Assembly: GCA_048270425.1 (NCBI GenBank)
Contig: JBLWSY010000005.1
Location: 62,001-126,000 of the forward strand
From: Oceanospirillum sp048270425
GTDB taxonomy: Bacteria; Pseudomonadota; Gammaproteobacteria; Pseudomonadales; Halomonadaceae
Length of the DNA: 64,000 nucleotides
Reading direction: 5' to 3'
In this document: positions 7,226 through 14,938 of the stretch, piece after piece
Layout: each line of letters begins with the position of its first letter
How positions within the stretch are numbered: position 1 is the first letter of the stretch
Program-made: the position numbers and the translations under genes
Notes under the pieces: model-generated
Told to the model about the DNA's origin: nothing
What the model saw: only the letters and a program-made list of their open reading frames with translations
Databases searched by the model: none

Positions 7226-10138
7226 ATGAAGCAAGCCTATCAAGAGCTGTATAACGAACTGAGCGGATTTATCAGCAAAGAGCGTCTGATCCATGACGAA
7301 TTGCGCACGCTGGCTTATGGCACTGATGCCAGCTTTTATCGGTTGATTCCTCAGCTGGTGGTTCGGGTTGATAATGAAGATGAGGTGATTGCGGTACTGA
7401 AAGCTACCGCAGCCCGTCAACTGCCGGTAACTTTCCGCGCAGCCGGTACCAGCTTATCCGGTCAGGCGGTGACAGACTCTGTTCTGATTCAGCTGAGCAG
7501 CAACTGGCGCGGCTACCGTATTCACGAACACGGCCATTCGGTTTCTCTGCAGCCCGGTGTCATTGGTGGCAAAGCTAACCAGCTGCTGGCGCCTTTTCAA
7601 CGCAAGATAGGCCCGGATCCGGCTTCAATCAATGCCGCAATGATCGGCGGTATCGCTGCTAACAACGCCAGCGGCATGTGTTGTGGTACCGCACAGAACA
7701 GCTACAACACCATTGAGAATATGCGCGTCATTATGGCGGATGGCACCCTGCTGGATACGGCGGATGCTGATAGTCGTAAAGCCTTTGAGCAGAGCCACGG
7801 TGAACTGCTGGCAGAGCTGAAAGCGCTGGGCGAGAAAACCCGCGATAACCAGCAGCTGGCGAATCTGATCCGTCACAAGTACCGCCTGAAAAACACCACA
7901 GGCTACAGCCTGAACTCGCTGGTGGATTACTCTGATCCCTTCGAAATTCTGAAACACCTGATGATCGGCTCGGAAGGCACCCTGGGCTTTATCAGTGAAG
8001 TGACCTACCGCACGGTGATCGAGCACCCGCTGAAAGCTGCAGCCCTGATCTTCTTCCCGGATATGGAATCCACCTGTCGTGCTGTTACCGCCATGAAGCC
8101 AACGCCTGTGGCGGCGGTTGAGCTGATTGACCGTGCCGGTCTGCGCGCGGTGGAAGATCAGGCCGGTATGCCGGAAATTCTGAAAACCCTGGGTGATGAC
8201 GCTGCAGCCTTGCTGGTGGATGTGCGCGGCAGTGAGCGTGACGAGCTGGATCAGAAGCTGGTGCAAGTCACCGCAGCCATCGCTGATATTGAAACGGTTG
8301 CTCCCATCGAATTTACCGAAGATGCGGCAACGTATGCCTTGTACTGGAAGATCCGTAAGGGGCTCTTTCCGGCAGTTGGTGCGATTCGCATGACAGGCAC
8401 CACCGTCATTATTGAAGACGTGGCCTTCCCGATTGAGCAGCTGGCAGAAGGTGTGCTGGAGCTGCAACAGGTATTCCAGAAATACGGTTACGATGAAGCC
8501 CTGCTGTTTGGTCATGCGCTGGAAGGCAACCTGCACTTTGTGTTCACCCAGGGCTTTGATGACCCGAAAGAGGTAGAGCGTTACCAGCAGCTGATGGATG
8601 AAGTGGCTGATCTGGTGGCGGTGAAATATAAAGGCTCTCTGAAGGCAGAGCACGGCACCGGCCGCAATATGGCACCTTACGTGGAGCTGGAATGGGGCAA
8701 AGATGCTTACGAGCTGATGTGGCAGCTGAAGGCGCTGTTTGACCCGGCGCATCTGCTGAATCCGGATGTGATTCTGACCCGTAATCCGAATCTGCACCTT
8801 GAGAATCTGAAGCCGCTGCCTCCGGCAGATTCCCTGATCGACAAATGTATTGAATGTGGCTTCTGCGAATCCTCCTGCCCGTCGCGAAATCTGAGTCTGA
8901 CTCCCCGTCAGCGCATTGTGATCTGGAGAGAAATTAATCGCCTGGAAGATGCCGCTGATCAGGGCAATGACGGCCAGCAGGAAGCGGATCGTCTGAAAGC
9001 GTTAGTAAGTGAATACGACTACCAGGGCATTGATACCTGCGCGGGTTGCGGCCTGTGTGAGATGAATTGCCCGGTCAGTATCAACACCGGAGACCTGACC
9101 CGAAGCCTGCGTCATGAGCGCAATAAAGGTTACGCCGGAACCGCTAAATGGATCGCAGGCCATTTTGAAACGGTTGCCAACACCTCTCGCGCCATGCTAA
9201 AGATTGCAGACGGAATGCATACTTTGGTCGGCAGTAAGACGATGTCGGCCATCACGTCCGCGGCACGAAAAGTGTCCGGAAATCGTGTGCAGCAGTGGAC
9301 TCCATCCATGCCTAAGGCTTCGCCTAAGATAGATGACATCTTAAAGCGTATGCCGTTGAATCAACCGGAAAAACGTCTGCAGGGGGACGTGGTAGCCGCA
9401 TCGCAAACGATGTCAGGCGACCAGACGGATGATAACCGGGTAGTTTATCTGCCCAGTTGTGCAACCCGCATTATGGGGTCAGCACGCAACCAGGGTGAAG
9501 ACAGATCCACACCGGAAGTCGCCATGAGCCTGTTAAACAAAGCAGGCTTTGAGGTGATCTTTCCGGATCACTTAGGTGATCAGTGCTGCGGTATGCCATT
9601 TCAGAGTAAAGGTCAGTTTGAAGCTGCCGACGCCAAAGCGGAGCAGTTGAATAACGCCTTACTGGCTGTCACCGAAAATGGGCGATATCCGGTGTTTTGC
9701 GACACCAGTCCCTGCCTGATGCAAATGCGTGAAAAACTGGATAGCCGTCTGCGCTTGTACGAACAGGTCGAATTTATTCATGACTTTGTTCTGCCCCGCC
9801 TGACGATACCTGCAAAGAAAGATCGTATTGCGCTGCATATTACCTGCAGCACCACCAAAATGGGACTGGCTGACAAATTCAAAGCACTGGCTATGGCTTG
9901 TGCGGATGAGGTTGTTATTCCGCCGGATATTACCTGTTGCGGCTTTGCCGGAGATAAAGGTTTCTCACAACCTGAGCTGAATGCATCTGCGCTGAAAGAC
10001 TTGCCGGATGCGGTTTCCGGGTGTGATGAAGGCTACTCCAACAGCAGAACCTGTGAAATCGGGCTGAGCGAAAACAGTGGTATTCCCTATCAGTCGATCA
10101 TCTATTTGGTTGACCGGTTAACCACCAGCAAAGACTGA
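7226..10138 (+). CDS. dld: FAD/Fe-S D-lactate dehydrogenase (Dld-II type)
   Basis: This 970-residue fusion enzyme oxidises D-lactate to pyruvate and feeds electrons to the respiratory chain. In order it has an FAD-binding type 4 domain (FRAAGTSLSGQAVTD near residue 75; GGIAANNASGM near 150), an FAD-oxidase C-terminal domain (GHALEGNLHFVF; KAEHGTGRNMAPY), two 4Fe-4S clusters (CIECGFCESSCP near 540; CAGCGLCEMNCP near 605) and two CCG domains (CCGMPF near 787; HITCSTTKMG and CCGFAGDKG near 870-910). The build matches Shewanella Dld-II. E. coli YdiJ, a D-2-hydroxyglutarate dehydrogenase, has the same architecture, so substrate rests on the adjacent lldEFG context. Confidence 0.9.
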   Translation: MKQAYQELYNELSGFISKERLIHDELRTLAYGTDASFYRLIPQLVVRVDNEDEVIAVLKATAARQLPVTFRAAGTSLSGQAVTDSVLIQLSSNWRGYRIHEHGHSVSLQPGVIGGKANQLLAPFQRKIGPDPASINAAMIGGIAANNASGMCCGTAQNSYNTIENMRVIMADGTLLDTADADSRKAFEQSHGELLAELKALGEKTRDNQQLANLIRHKYRLKNTTGYSLNSLVDYSDPFEILKHLMIGSEGTLGFISEVTYRTVIEHPLKAAALIFFPDMESTCRAVTAMKPTPVAAVELIDRAGLRAVEDQAGMPEILKTLGDDAAALLVDVRGSERDELDQKLVQVTAAIADIETVAPIEFTEDAATYALYWKIRKGLFPAVGAIRMTGTTVIIEDVAFPIEQLAEGVLELQQVFQKYGYDEALLFGHALEGNLHFVFTQGFDDPKEVERYQQLMDEVADLVAVKYKGSLKAEHGTGRNMAPYVELEWGKDAYELMWQLKALFDPAHLLNPDVILTRNPNLHLENLKPLPPADSLIDKCIECGFCESSCPSRNLSLTPRQRIVIWREINRLEDAADQGNDGQQEADRLKALVSEYDYQGIDTCAGCGLCEMNCPVSINTGDLTRSLRHERNKGYAGTAKWIAGHFETVANTSRAMLKIADGMHTLVGSKTMSAITSAARKVSGNRVQQWTPSMPKASPKIDDILKRMPLNQPEKRLQGDVVAASQTMSGDQTDDNRVVYLPSCATRIMGSARNQGEDRSTPEVAMSLLNKAGFEVIFPDHLGDQCCGMPFQSKGQFEAADAKAEQLNNALLAVTENGRYPVFCDTSPCLMQMREKLDSRLRLYEQVEFIHDFVLPRLTIPAKKDRIALHITCSTTKMGLADKFKALAMACADEVVIPPDITCCGFAGDKGFSQPELNASALKDLPDAVSGCDEGYSNSRTCEIGLSENSGIPYQSIIYLVDRLTTSKD

Positions 10139-10300
10139 TGTAACCGTTTTGTTTTGACTGCTGCTCTGAAATGCGTGTCTACGGAAAGATCACGGCTCGG
10201 TTCCCGGCCTAATTCTGAGTCTTATCTCAGTTTGCGCTGGGGCCTCTTATAAAAACAAAAAGTATTTGCCTCGGATGAGGTTTAAAAAGGAGCCCTGACA

Positions 10301-12184
10301 ATGAGTCTCTCATTACGTCAAAAGCTTGTCGCCGTAGTCCTGGTTGTTGTTCTGGGCATCAGTGCGATGGGCCTCTATTCCATTATCAGTCTGAACATAC
10401 TGACCGGAGCCTCAGAAAATGTGGTGCGCCTGGGGCATGTGGCTCAGCTGGTGACCAATCTGGAAGTAGAGCTACTGCAATTTGCAAAACTGCGTGAAAC
10501 CGCCAATGAGGAAACCATTGGCGAAATCGATAGTGCACTTGGAGATCTGAAAAGCAACGCTGTTAATCAGCTTAATACTGCTGCAGGGATCGTGAGTGAC
10601 CCTCAGGCGGAAACTCAGCTTTCTGATGCCTCATCTCAGCTACAACCCTATCTTGAGTCATTAGCAAAATGGGTCGAAATCCGGAAAAACTACGGCTTAT
10701 CCGCCAAGAGTGGTGAGCTGGGCCAGCTGGAGGCCGCCTCGGCAAGCCTGATGGCTGAGATCGAAGTCTTTGGCTCCTTTGCGGCTCGTTTGCGGGAGAT
10801 ACGCGCCAAGGAGAAAGACTTCCTGATTTATCCGTCAGAGGAGCAGCAGAAAGTGGTTCAGGCTGCGGTGGATCAGCTGCGTACCGATATTCGTGCTATG
10901 GCCTTTGACGATATCTTTTTTCCGTTTGTGGATAAATACGAAGCCTCTCTCCATAAAGTGATGGCGATGCGAACAGAATTGGCCGTACTGGATGGTCAGC
11001 TGGCGGTTTATCGCCAGCAGATCTCAGATCAGATACAGCAGAGCCGCCTCTACATTGAGCAGGAACTACTGACTAAAGCACAGCGGGAAGCTAAAGACGC
11101 AGCTGCATCAGCCCGATGGTCGATCATTTTGGGCAGTGTACTGCTGGCGCTTGTGATTGGAGCTATCGTCTCATCGGTAGCCGTTTCTATTACCCGCAAT
11201 GTGAAGCAGACACTTGAGGTGCTGAGCGAGATCGCCAAAGGTGATCTGACCCACAAACTGGCAGAGAAAGGCAGCGAGCAGGATGAGTTCCGCAAGCTGG
11301 CGGTTGCTACCAACACCATGAGCGCAGGCCTGAATGATGTGATCAGTCATCTGGTACAAAGCAACAATGAGCTGAAACAGACGGCTGACAGTATGGATGC
11401 ATCCGTACAACAGATTGTTGATGGCAGTAGCTCCATCTCATCCCGAAGCAGCTCTCTGGTTGCCGCCACCGAGGAGATCAGCGCCACGACAGATCAGGTA
11501 GCGGATACCACCCAGCACGTGAGTGATTCGGCCAATGCCGCTTTTGATACCGCTCATCAGGGCGCTAAGGTGATTGGTCAGGCGATTCAGGCACTGGCTG
11601 ATGTCGCTGAAGTAGTTGATCGTACCAGCGAATCCGTGGAATCCCTCGGCGCGCGCTCGAAAGAGATTGATGTTGTGATCGAGCTGATTGTTGGTGTTGC
11701 CGAGCAAACCAACCTTCTGGCGCTGAATGCGGCCATTGAAGCAGCCCGTGCCGGTGAAGCGGGGCGTGGTTTTGCTGTGGTTGCCGATGAGGTACGAACG
11801 CTGGCGGAGCAAACCGTAAAAGCGACCACGGATATTACCGAGAAAGTAGAAGCCATTCAGCAGGAAACTCAGGCAGTGATCAATGCGATGCAGCAGAGCC
11901 GTAGCCGGGTTGATCAGGGCCGGGCGCTGGGTGATGAAGCTGTGGAAGCGGTACGCGCCATCGAACAGCAAACCCGCGATGCTGCCGACCAGACTCAGGA
12001 AATTATGAATGCGGTGCGTGAAGTCGCCCAGACAACCAGTCAGATGGCCCGGGATATGGATCATATCGCCCACGAGATCGGGCAGAACCATGATGCAACC
12101 GGGCAGATTGTTTCTGCCAGCCGTGCCGTGCATGAGCGGGCGGCACAGCTGGAGGCGCTCAGTGCCCGCTTCAGAACGCTCTAG
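10301..12184 (+). CDS. Methyl-accepting chemotaxis protein with helical periplasmic sensor (probably HBM)
   Basis: The 627-residue receptor has transmembrane helices near residues 8-30 and 275-297, an all-helical periplasmic domain of about 240 residues, a HAMP region and an intact signalling tip (EQTNLLALNAAIEAARAGE). The sensor size and its ...LREIRAKEKDFLIYP... stretch fit a helical bimodular (HBM) domain, a family that includes receptors for organic acids. No pentapeptide tether (NWETF-like) is visible at the C-terminus. Its position after the lactate locus suggests, but does not prove, a carboxylate ligand. AAAAAGGAG lies before ATG 10301. Confidence 0.87.
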   Translation: MSLSLRQKLVAVVLVVVLGISAMGLYSIISLNILTGASENVVRLGHVAQLVTNLEVELLQFAKLRETANEETIGEIDSALGDLKSNAVNQLNTAAGIVSDPQAETQLSDASSQLQPYLESLAKWVEIRKNYGLSAKSGELGQLEAASASLMAEIEVFGSFAARLREIRAKEKDFLIYPSEEQQKVVQAAVDQLRTDIRAMAFDDIFFPFVDKYEASLHKVMAMRTELAVLDGQLAVYRQQISDQIQQSRLYIEQELLTKAQREAKDAAASARWSIILGSVLLALVIGAIVSSVAVSITRNVKQTLEVLSEIAKGDLTHKLAEKGSEQDEFRKLAVATNTMSAGLNDVISHLVQSNNELKQTADSMDASVQQIVDGSSSISSRSSSLVAATEEISATTDQVADTTQHVSDSANAAFDTAHQGAKVIGQAIQALADVAEVVDRTSESVESLGARSKEIDVVIELIVGVAEQTNLLALNAAIEAARAGEAGRGFAVVADEVRTLAEQTVKATTDITEKVEAIQQETQAVINAMQQSRSRVDQGRALGDEAVEAVRAIEQQTRDAADQTQEIMNAVREVAQTTSQMARDMDHIAHEIGQNHDATGQIVSASRAVHERAAQLEALSARFRTL

Positions 12185-12241
12185 CTTTTAGTTAAACGAA
12201 GGCAGCGTAAAGCTGCCTGACTCAAAAAAGGAAAGGACACT

Positions 12242-12733
12242 ATGCTTCCGGAAATTAAGACCATCGTGTACGCCACAACTCTGGGGAAAAATACCCGCCC
12301 AGTGTTTCGCCATGCGGTCAATCTGGCCCGAACCTATAAGGCTCGTATTATTATGGTGCATGCCCTGGAGCCGGTCAGTGAATTTGGTCATGCGATCATC
12401 GAGCACTATCTGCCCAAAGAAGCGCTGGAAGAGATTCATGATCAGGGGATGACCCGCATTCGTGACACCATGCAGGCACGTGTGGCTAAGTTCCGTGATG
12501 AGGAGCTGGAAGGTCTGCCGGATGCTGATGAGCTTGATGTACAGATCGTGGTAGAAGAAGCCAATCCCGCGGAGCTGGTTCTGCGCGTCGCCAAATCAGA
12601 GCAGGCCGATATGGTTGTGATCGGCTCCCACAGCCATCACGGTTTGTTCGGACAAAAACTGCTGGGTGATACCGCGCAGCAGATCGGAATGCATACCAAA
12701 ATACCGGTTCTTATGGTGCCTAACGATCAGTAG
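12242..12733 (+). CDS. Universal stress protein, UspA family
   Basis: The 163-residue single-domain protein starts with the usual beta strand (IKTIVYATTLG) and ends with the nucleotide-binding GSHSHHGLFGQKLLGDTAQQI stretch (abridged consensus G-2x-G-9x-G-S/T) and IPVLMVP, as in the UspA fold. It sits 57 bp after the chemoreceptor with a strong AAAGGA site, so the two may be cotranscribed. Its specific target is unknown. Confidence 0.88.
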   Translation: MLPEIKTIVYATTLGKNTRPVFRHAVNLARTYKARIIMVHALEPVSEFGHAIIEHYLPKEALEEIHDQGMTRIRDTMQARVAKFRDEELEGLPDADELDVQIVVEEANPAELVLRVAKSEQADMVVIGSHSHHGLFGQKLLGDTAQQIGMHTKIPVLMVPNDQ

Positions 12734-12752
12734 AGCTGTGCTTTCCATTCTG

Positions 12753-12778
12753 TTAGCTCACCCAAAGGGGTGAGTTAA
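12753..12778. terminator. Possible terminator hairpin after uspA
   Basis: TTAGCTCACCC (12753-12763) pairs with GGGTGAGTTAA (12768-12778) around AAAG. The 11-bp stem is strong, but no T-run follows, so it is only a possible terminator. Confidence 0.4.
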
Positions 12779-12895
12779 CCCCCTAATGCAAGCCGGATGC
12801 GCGGCCATCACTGGCGGTTAAGCCGGCTTTCTTTTATGTTGCTGGGCTGTTCTGCTCATTTATTTCCTGTTTTATCCGTGGTCGAGGAGAGTTAC

Positions 12896-13771
12896 GTGCT
12901 GGTCGAAAAATTGCTGCTGACGGTATTCCCGTTATTCTTGGTAGTGGCTATCGGTGCTTTTTACGGGCGCTGGAAACCAACGGATATCTCCACCGCCAAT
13001 CGCATGAATATGGATGTCTTTGTTCCTGCATTGGTGTTCTCGGTGTTGGCAGACAAGTCCTTCGATATGGTGGCGTATCAGGATCTGGCTTTAGCCTCTG
13101 CACTGATCGTGCTCGGTTCCGGTGTTGTCCTGCTGCCACTGGTAAAGTTTCTGGGTTGGAACCTGAAAACCTTTATCCCGCCGATGATGTTCAACAACAC
13201 CGGTAATATGGGGATTCCCTTGATCGTGCTCGCCTTTGGCGAAGCCGCTCTGCCCGCGGCAGTAATGGTCTTTATCGTTGAGATGCTGCTGCACTTCAGT
13301 ATCGGGCTTTATATTCTCGACCACAGAACTAAGCTCAGTGCCATGCTGAAAATGCCTGTGGTTCAGGCGACCATTCTTGGCTTTATCTTCAGCTTTATGG
13401 GCTGGTCGCTACCCGAAGCGGTTGCTATCCCTATGGATATGCTGGGGCAGATCTCTATCCCACTGATGTTGTTTACGCTGGGCGTGCGTTTGCTGTCCGT
13501 AGACCTGTCGGACTGGAAGATGGGTATCACAGGGGCGATTCTCTGCCCGCTGTCGGGACTCCTCATGGCATGGCTTGCTACCTTTATCTGGACGTTTGAT
13601 TCGCAGCAGCTGGCAATTCTGATTGTTTTCAGCGCCCTGCCACCCGCCGTGCTCAACTATATGATTGCCGAACAGTTCAATCAGGAGCCAACACGGGTTG
13701 CTTCCATCGTACTGCTGGGTAACTTCGCCAGTGTGATTACCCTGCCGCTGGTTCTTGCCTGGGTGTTGTAG
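12896..13771 (+). CDS. AEC (auxin efflux carrier) family permease
   Basis: The 291-residue protein has about 10 hydrophobic segments and the AEC family stretches LVFSVLADKS, MMFNNTGNMGIPL (conserved N-x-G-N-x-G-x-P in the middle) and FSALPPAVLNYMIAEQF near the C-terminus. Bacterial members move malate, other organic acids or unknown solutes. I start it at GTG 12896, which has GAGGAG 6 nt upstream and begins directly with the first helix; the longer frame back to 12797 adds an unconserved tail. Substrate is not inferable. Confidence 0.85.
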   Translation: MLVEKLLLTVFPLFLVVAIGAFYGRWKPTDISTANRMNMDVFVPALVFSVLADKSFDMVAYQDLALASALIVLGSGVVLLPLVKFLGWNLKTFIPPMMFNNTGNMGIPLIVLAFGEAALPAAVMVFIVEMLLHFSIGLYILDHRTKLSAMLKMPVVQATILGFIFSFMGWSLPEAVAIPMDMLGQISIPLMLFTLGVRLLSVDLSDWKMGITGAILCPLSGLLMAWLATFIWTFDSQQLAILIVFSALPPAVLNYMIAEQFNQEPTRVASIVLLGNFASVITLPLVLAWVL

Positions 13772-13803
13772 TTTTACCTTTAACTTAGGCGGTGTCAGGT
13801 TAT

Positions 13804-14730
13804 TTATTTCCAGAGTGGATGTTCTTCCCAATTTTCAGGCATGCCCATCGACTTTCTGTAGGCATCGTTTTCCGCAATAGGTCTGATTAAGTCTGTAAGC
13901 TCCTCAGCCCAATGATCACCATTGCCGGATTGACGCATCAGATAGCGAAGAATTAACAGGATTGTGAAAGTCCTGTCGAGGCGTGGAGTAAGAGGAGGTT
14001 GCCATTCTGGCTCACTCATTTTTTTCGGGTGGATTGCGAGTTCTCTATTCCATAGGCGGCTGTGGTGAGCGCATACATTGCGGATATAGGTCAGTGTCCG
14101 TAACCAATTTTCCAGACGTTTATAATGTAGTCCGAAGTAACCCGATATTGCTTCTTTATCCCTGATGCCTTCTTTAGCATTATTTTTCATACCTTTGTAC
14201 AGCCAAGCTAATGAGCCAAATGTCATTACTTCAGTTTGCATCCAGATTGGCACGATGGGGAAGCCGTTGTAGGATTTTTGAAAGTGTCGAATAAACTCGT
14301 CTGAAGAGCGTTCAGTTTCACTTAAGAGAGTCTTTAGCCATTTTTCGTGACTGAACCCAGGGTGGAAGTTTTCCGGGTTGATATAGCCAAATGCACCGTA
14401 CTTGTGGCCTAGGTGGTAAGTCAGGCGTGTTCTTATTGCAACCTCGATACGCTCTATTCCATCGAGAACTTTAGACCTAAGCTGCCGATCAAATTCATAG
14501 AGGCGCATAACTTCATCAAAGGCTGTATCTGTTAAAAATTTATCGCTGGGATGCCCGTTATTCGTGCGTTTGCGAAAAGGAAACCAGTAGCCGCTAAGTC
14601 GGTAATAGCTGATGGAAGATAGTTGTCTCAATGCTTCATCTTGATCATGAAACTGCATGCCGCGGTCTTTAAGGTGTTCAATTTGCTTCTCAAATGTTAA
14701 TGCAGGCTTACCATAGTTTCGTTTAGACAT
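13804..14730 (-). CDS. AbiF/AbiD-like abortive infection protein (Abi_2 family, HEPN RNase motif)
   Basis: The 308-residue protein carries hallmarks of the Abi_2 family: SYYRLSGYWFPFR near residue 41, DRQLRSKVLDGIERIEVAIR near 81 and, at 217-223, RNVCAHH. The last is a HEPN-type R-x4-H motif (R217, H222), the catalytic signature of HEPN ribonucleases. Family members give abortive infection against phage; AbiF proteins have been reported as toxins held by an RNA antitoxin and as relatives of the ancestor of Cas13. The start is ATG 14730, preceded by AAGGACAAGGAT; the longer frame adds 15 unconserved residues. Base composition is more AT-rich than its neighbours and it sits alone between an AEC permease and fabB, suggesting horizontal gain. 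Upstream on the same strand lies a terminated hairpin RNA. Confidence 0.85.
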   Translation of the reverse strand: MSKRNYGKPALTFEKQIEHLKDRGMQFHDQDEALRQLSSISYYRLSGYWFPFRKRTNNGHPSDKFLTDTAFDEVMRLYEFDRQLRSKVLDGIERIEVAIRTRLTYHLGHKYGAFGYINPENFHPGFSHEKWLKTLLSETERSSDEFIRHFQKSYNGFPIVPIWMQTEVMTFGSLAWLYKGMKNNAKEGIRDKEAISGYFGLHYKRLENWLRTLTYIRNVCAHHSRLWNRELAIHPKKMSEPEWQPPLTPRLDRTFTILLILRYLMRQSGNGDHWAEELTDLIRPIAENDAYRKSMGMPENWEEHPLWK

Positions 14731-14761
14731 ATCCTTGTCCTTGAGAGGGGGCTTTAGGCAT

Positions 14762-14820
14762 AAAAAAACCGCCAAGGTTGCGCGTTACTCCTGAGGAGCA
14801 CTAAGCGTGGCGGTTATGCT
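14762..14820 (-). ncRNA. Candidate abiF-associated small RNA (hairpin with intrinsic terminator)
   Basis: On the minus strand, AACCGCCA (14815-14808) pairs with TGGCGGTT (14774-14767) and is followed by seven Ts (14768-14762). The enclosed 33 nt fold into a further helix: CGC-TTA with TAA-CGCG flanking CTCC-TCA-GGAG. A promoter (14856-14827) would start transcription near 14820, so the RNA would be about 59 nt and consist almost entirely of this hairpin. It ends 32 nt before the AbiF-like start codon. Short structured RNAs upstream of abiF genes are known as RNA antitoxins; whether this one belongs to that motif was not tested. Confidence 0.6.
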
Positions 14821-14826
14821 GTGTGC

Positions 14827-14856
14827 AGTATATGCTCATTCTGTTCTTTGTTCCAA
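14827..14856 (-). promoter_or_regulatory. Promoter of the candidate abiF-associated RNA
   Basis: Reading the minus strand, TTGGAA (14856-14851) and TATACT (14832-14827) are separated by 18 bp. Initiation about 7 nt downstream of the -10 box would fall at the base of the hairpin RNA. Confidence 0.55.
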
Positions 14857-14857
14857 T

Positions 14858-14908
14858 AAAAAACCCGCTCCGACGTTTAGTATTCACTAAGAGTCGTGCG
14901 GGTTTTTT
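14858..14908. terminator. Bidirectional terminator downstream of fabB
   Basis: AAAAAACCCGC (14858-14868) pairs with GCGGGTTTTTT (14898-14908), with an inner arm around TTTAGT-ATTC-ACTAA. T-runs occur on both strands. It terminates fabB on the minus strand and insulates the AbiF locus. Its inner CACTAAG recurs in the neighbouring RNA hairpin. Confidence 0.75.
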
Positions 14909-14938
14909 ATACAGCTAAAAGCTATTCAGCGATGCTGA

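Noticed and set aside
7625..8797. A 390-residue open frame opposite the D-lactate dehydrogenase gene
   Set aside because: Antisense shadow of a strongly conserved coding region; composition is His/Gln-rich as is typical of such shadows.
13772..14938. Search for insertion sequence ends or a transposase around the AbiF locus
   Set aside because: No transposase, terminal inverted repeats or target duplication could be seen; transfer is suggested only by composition and context.
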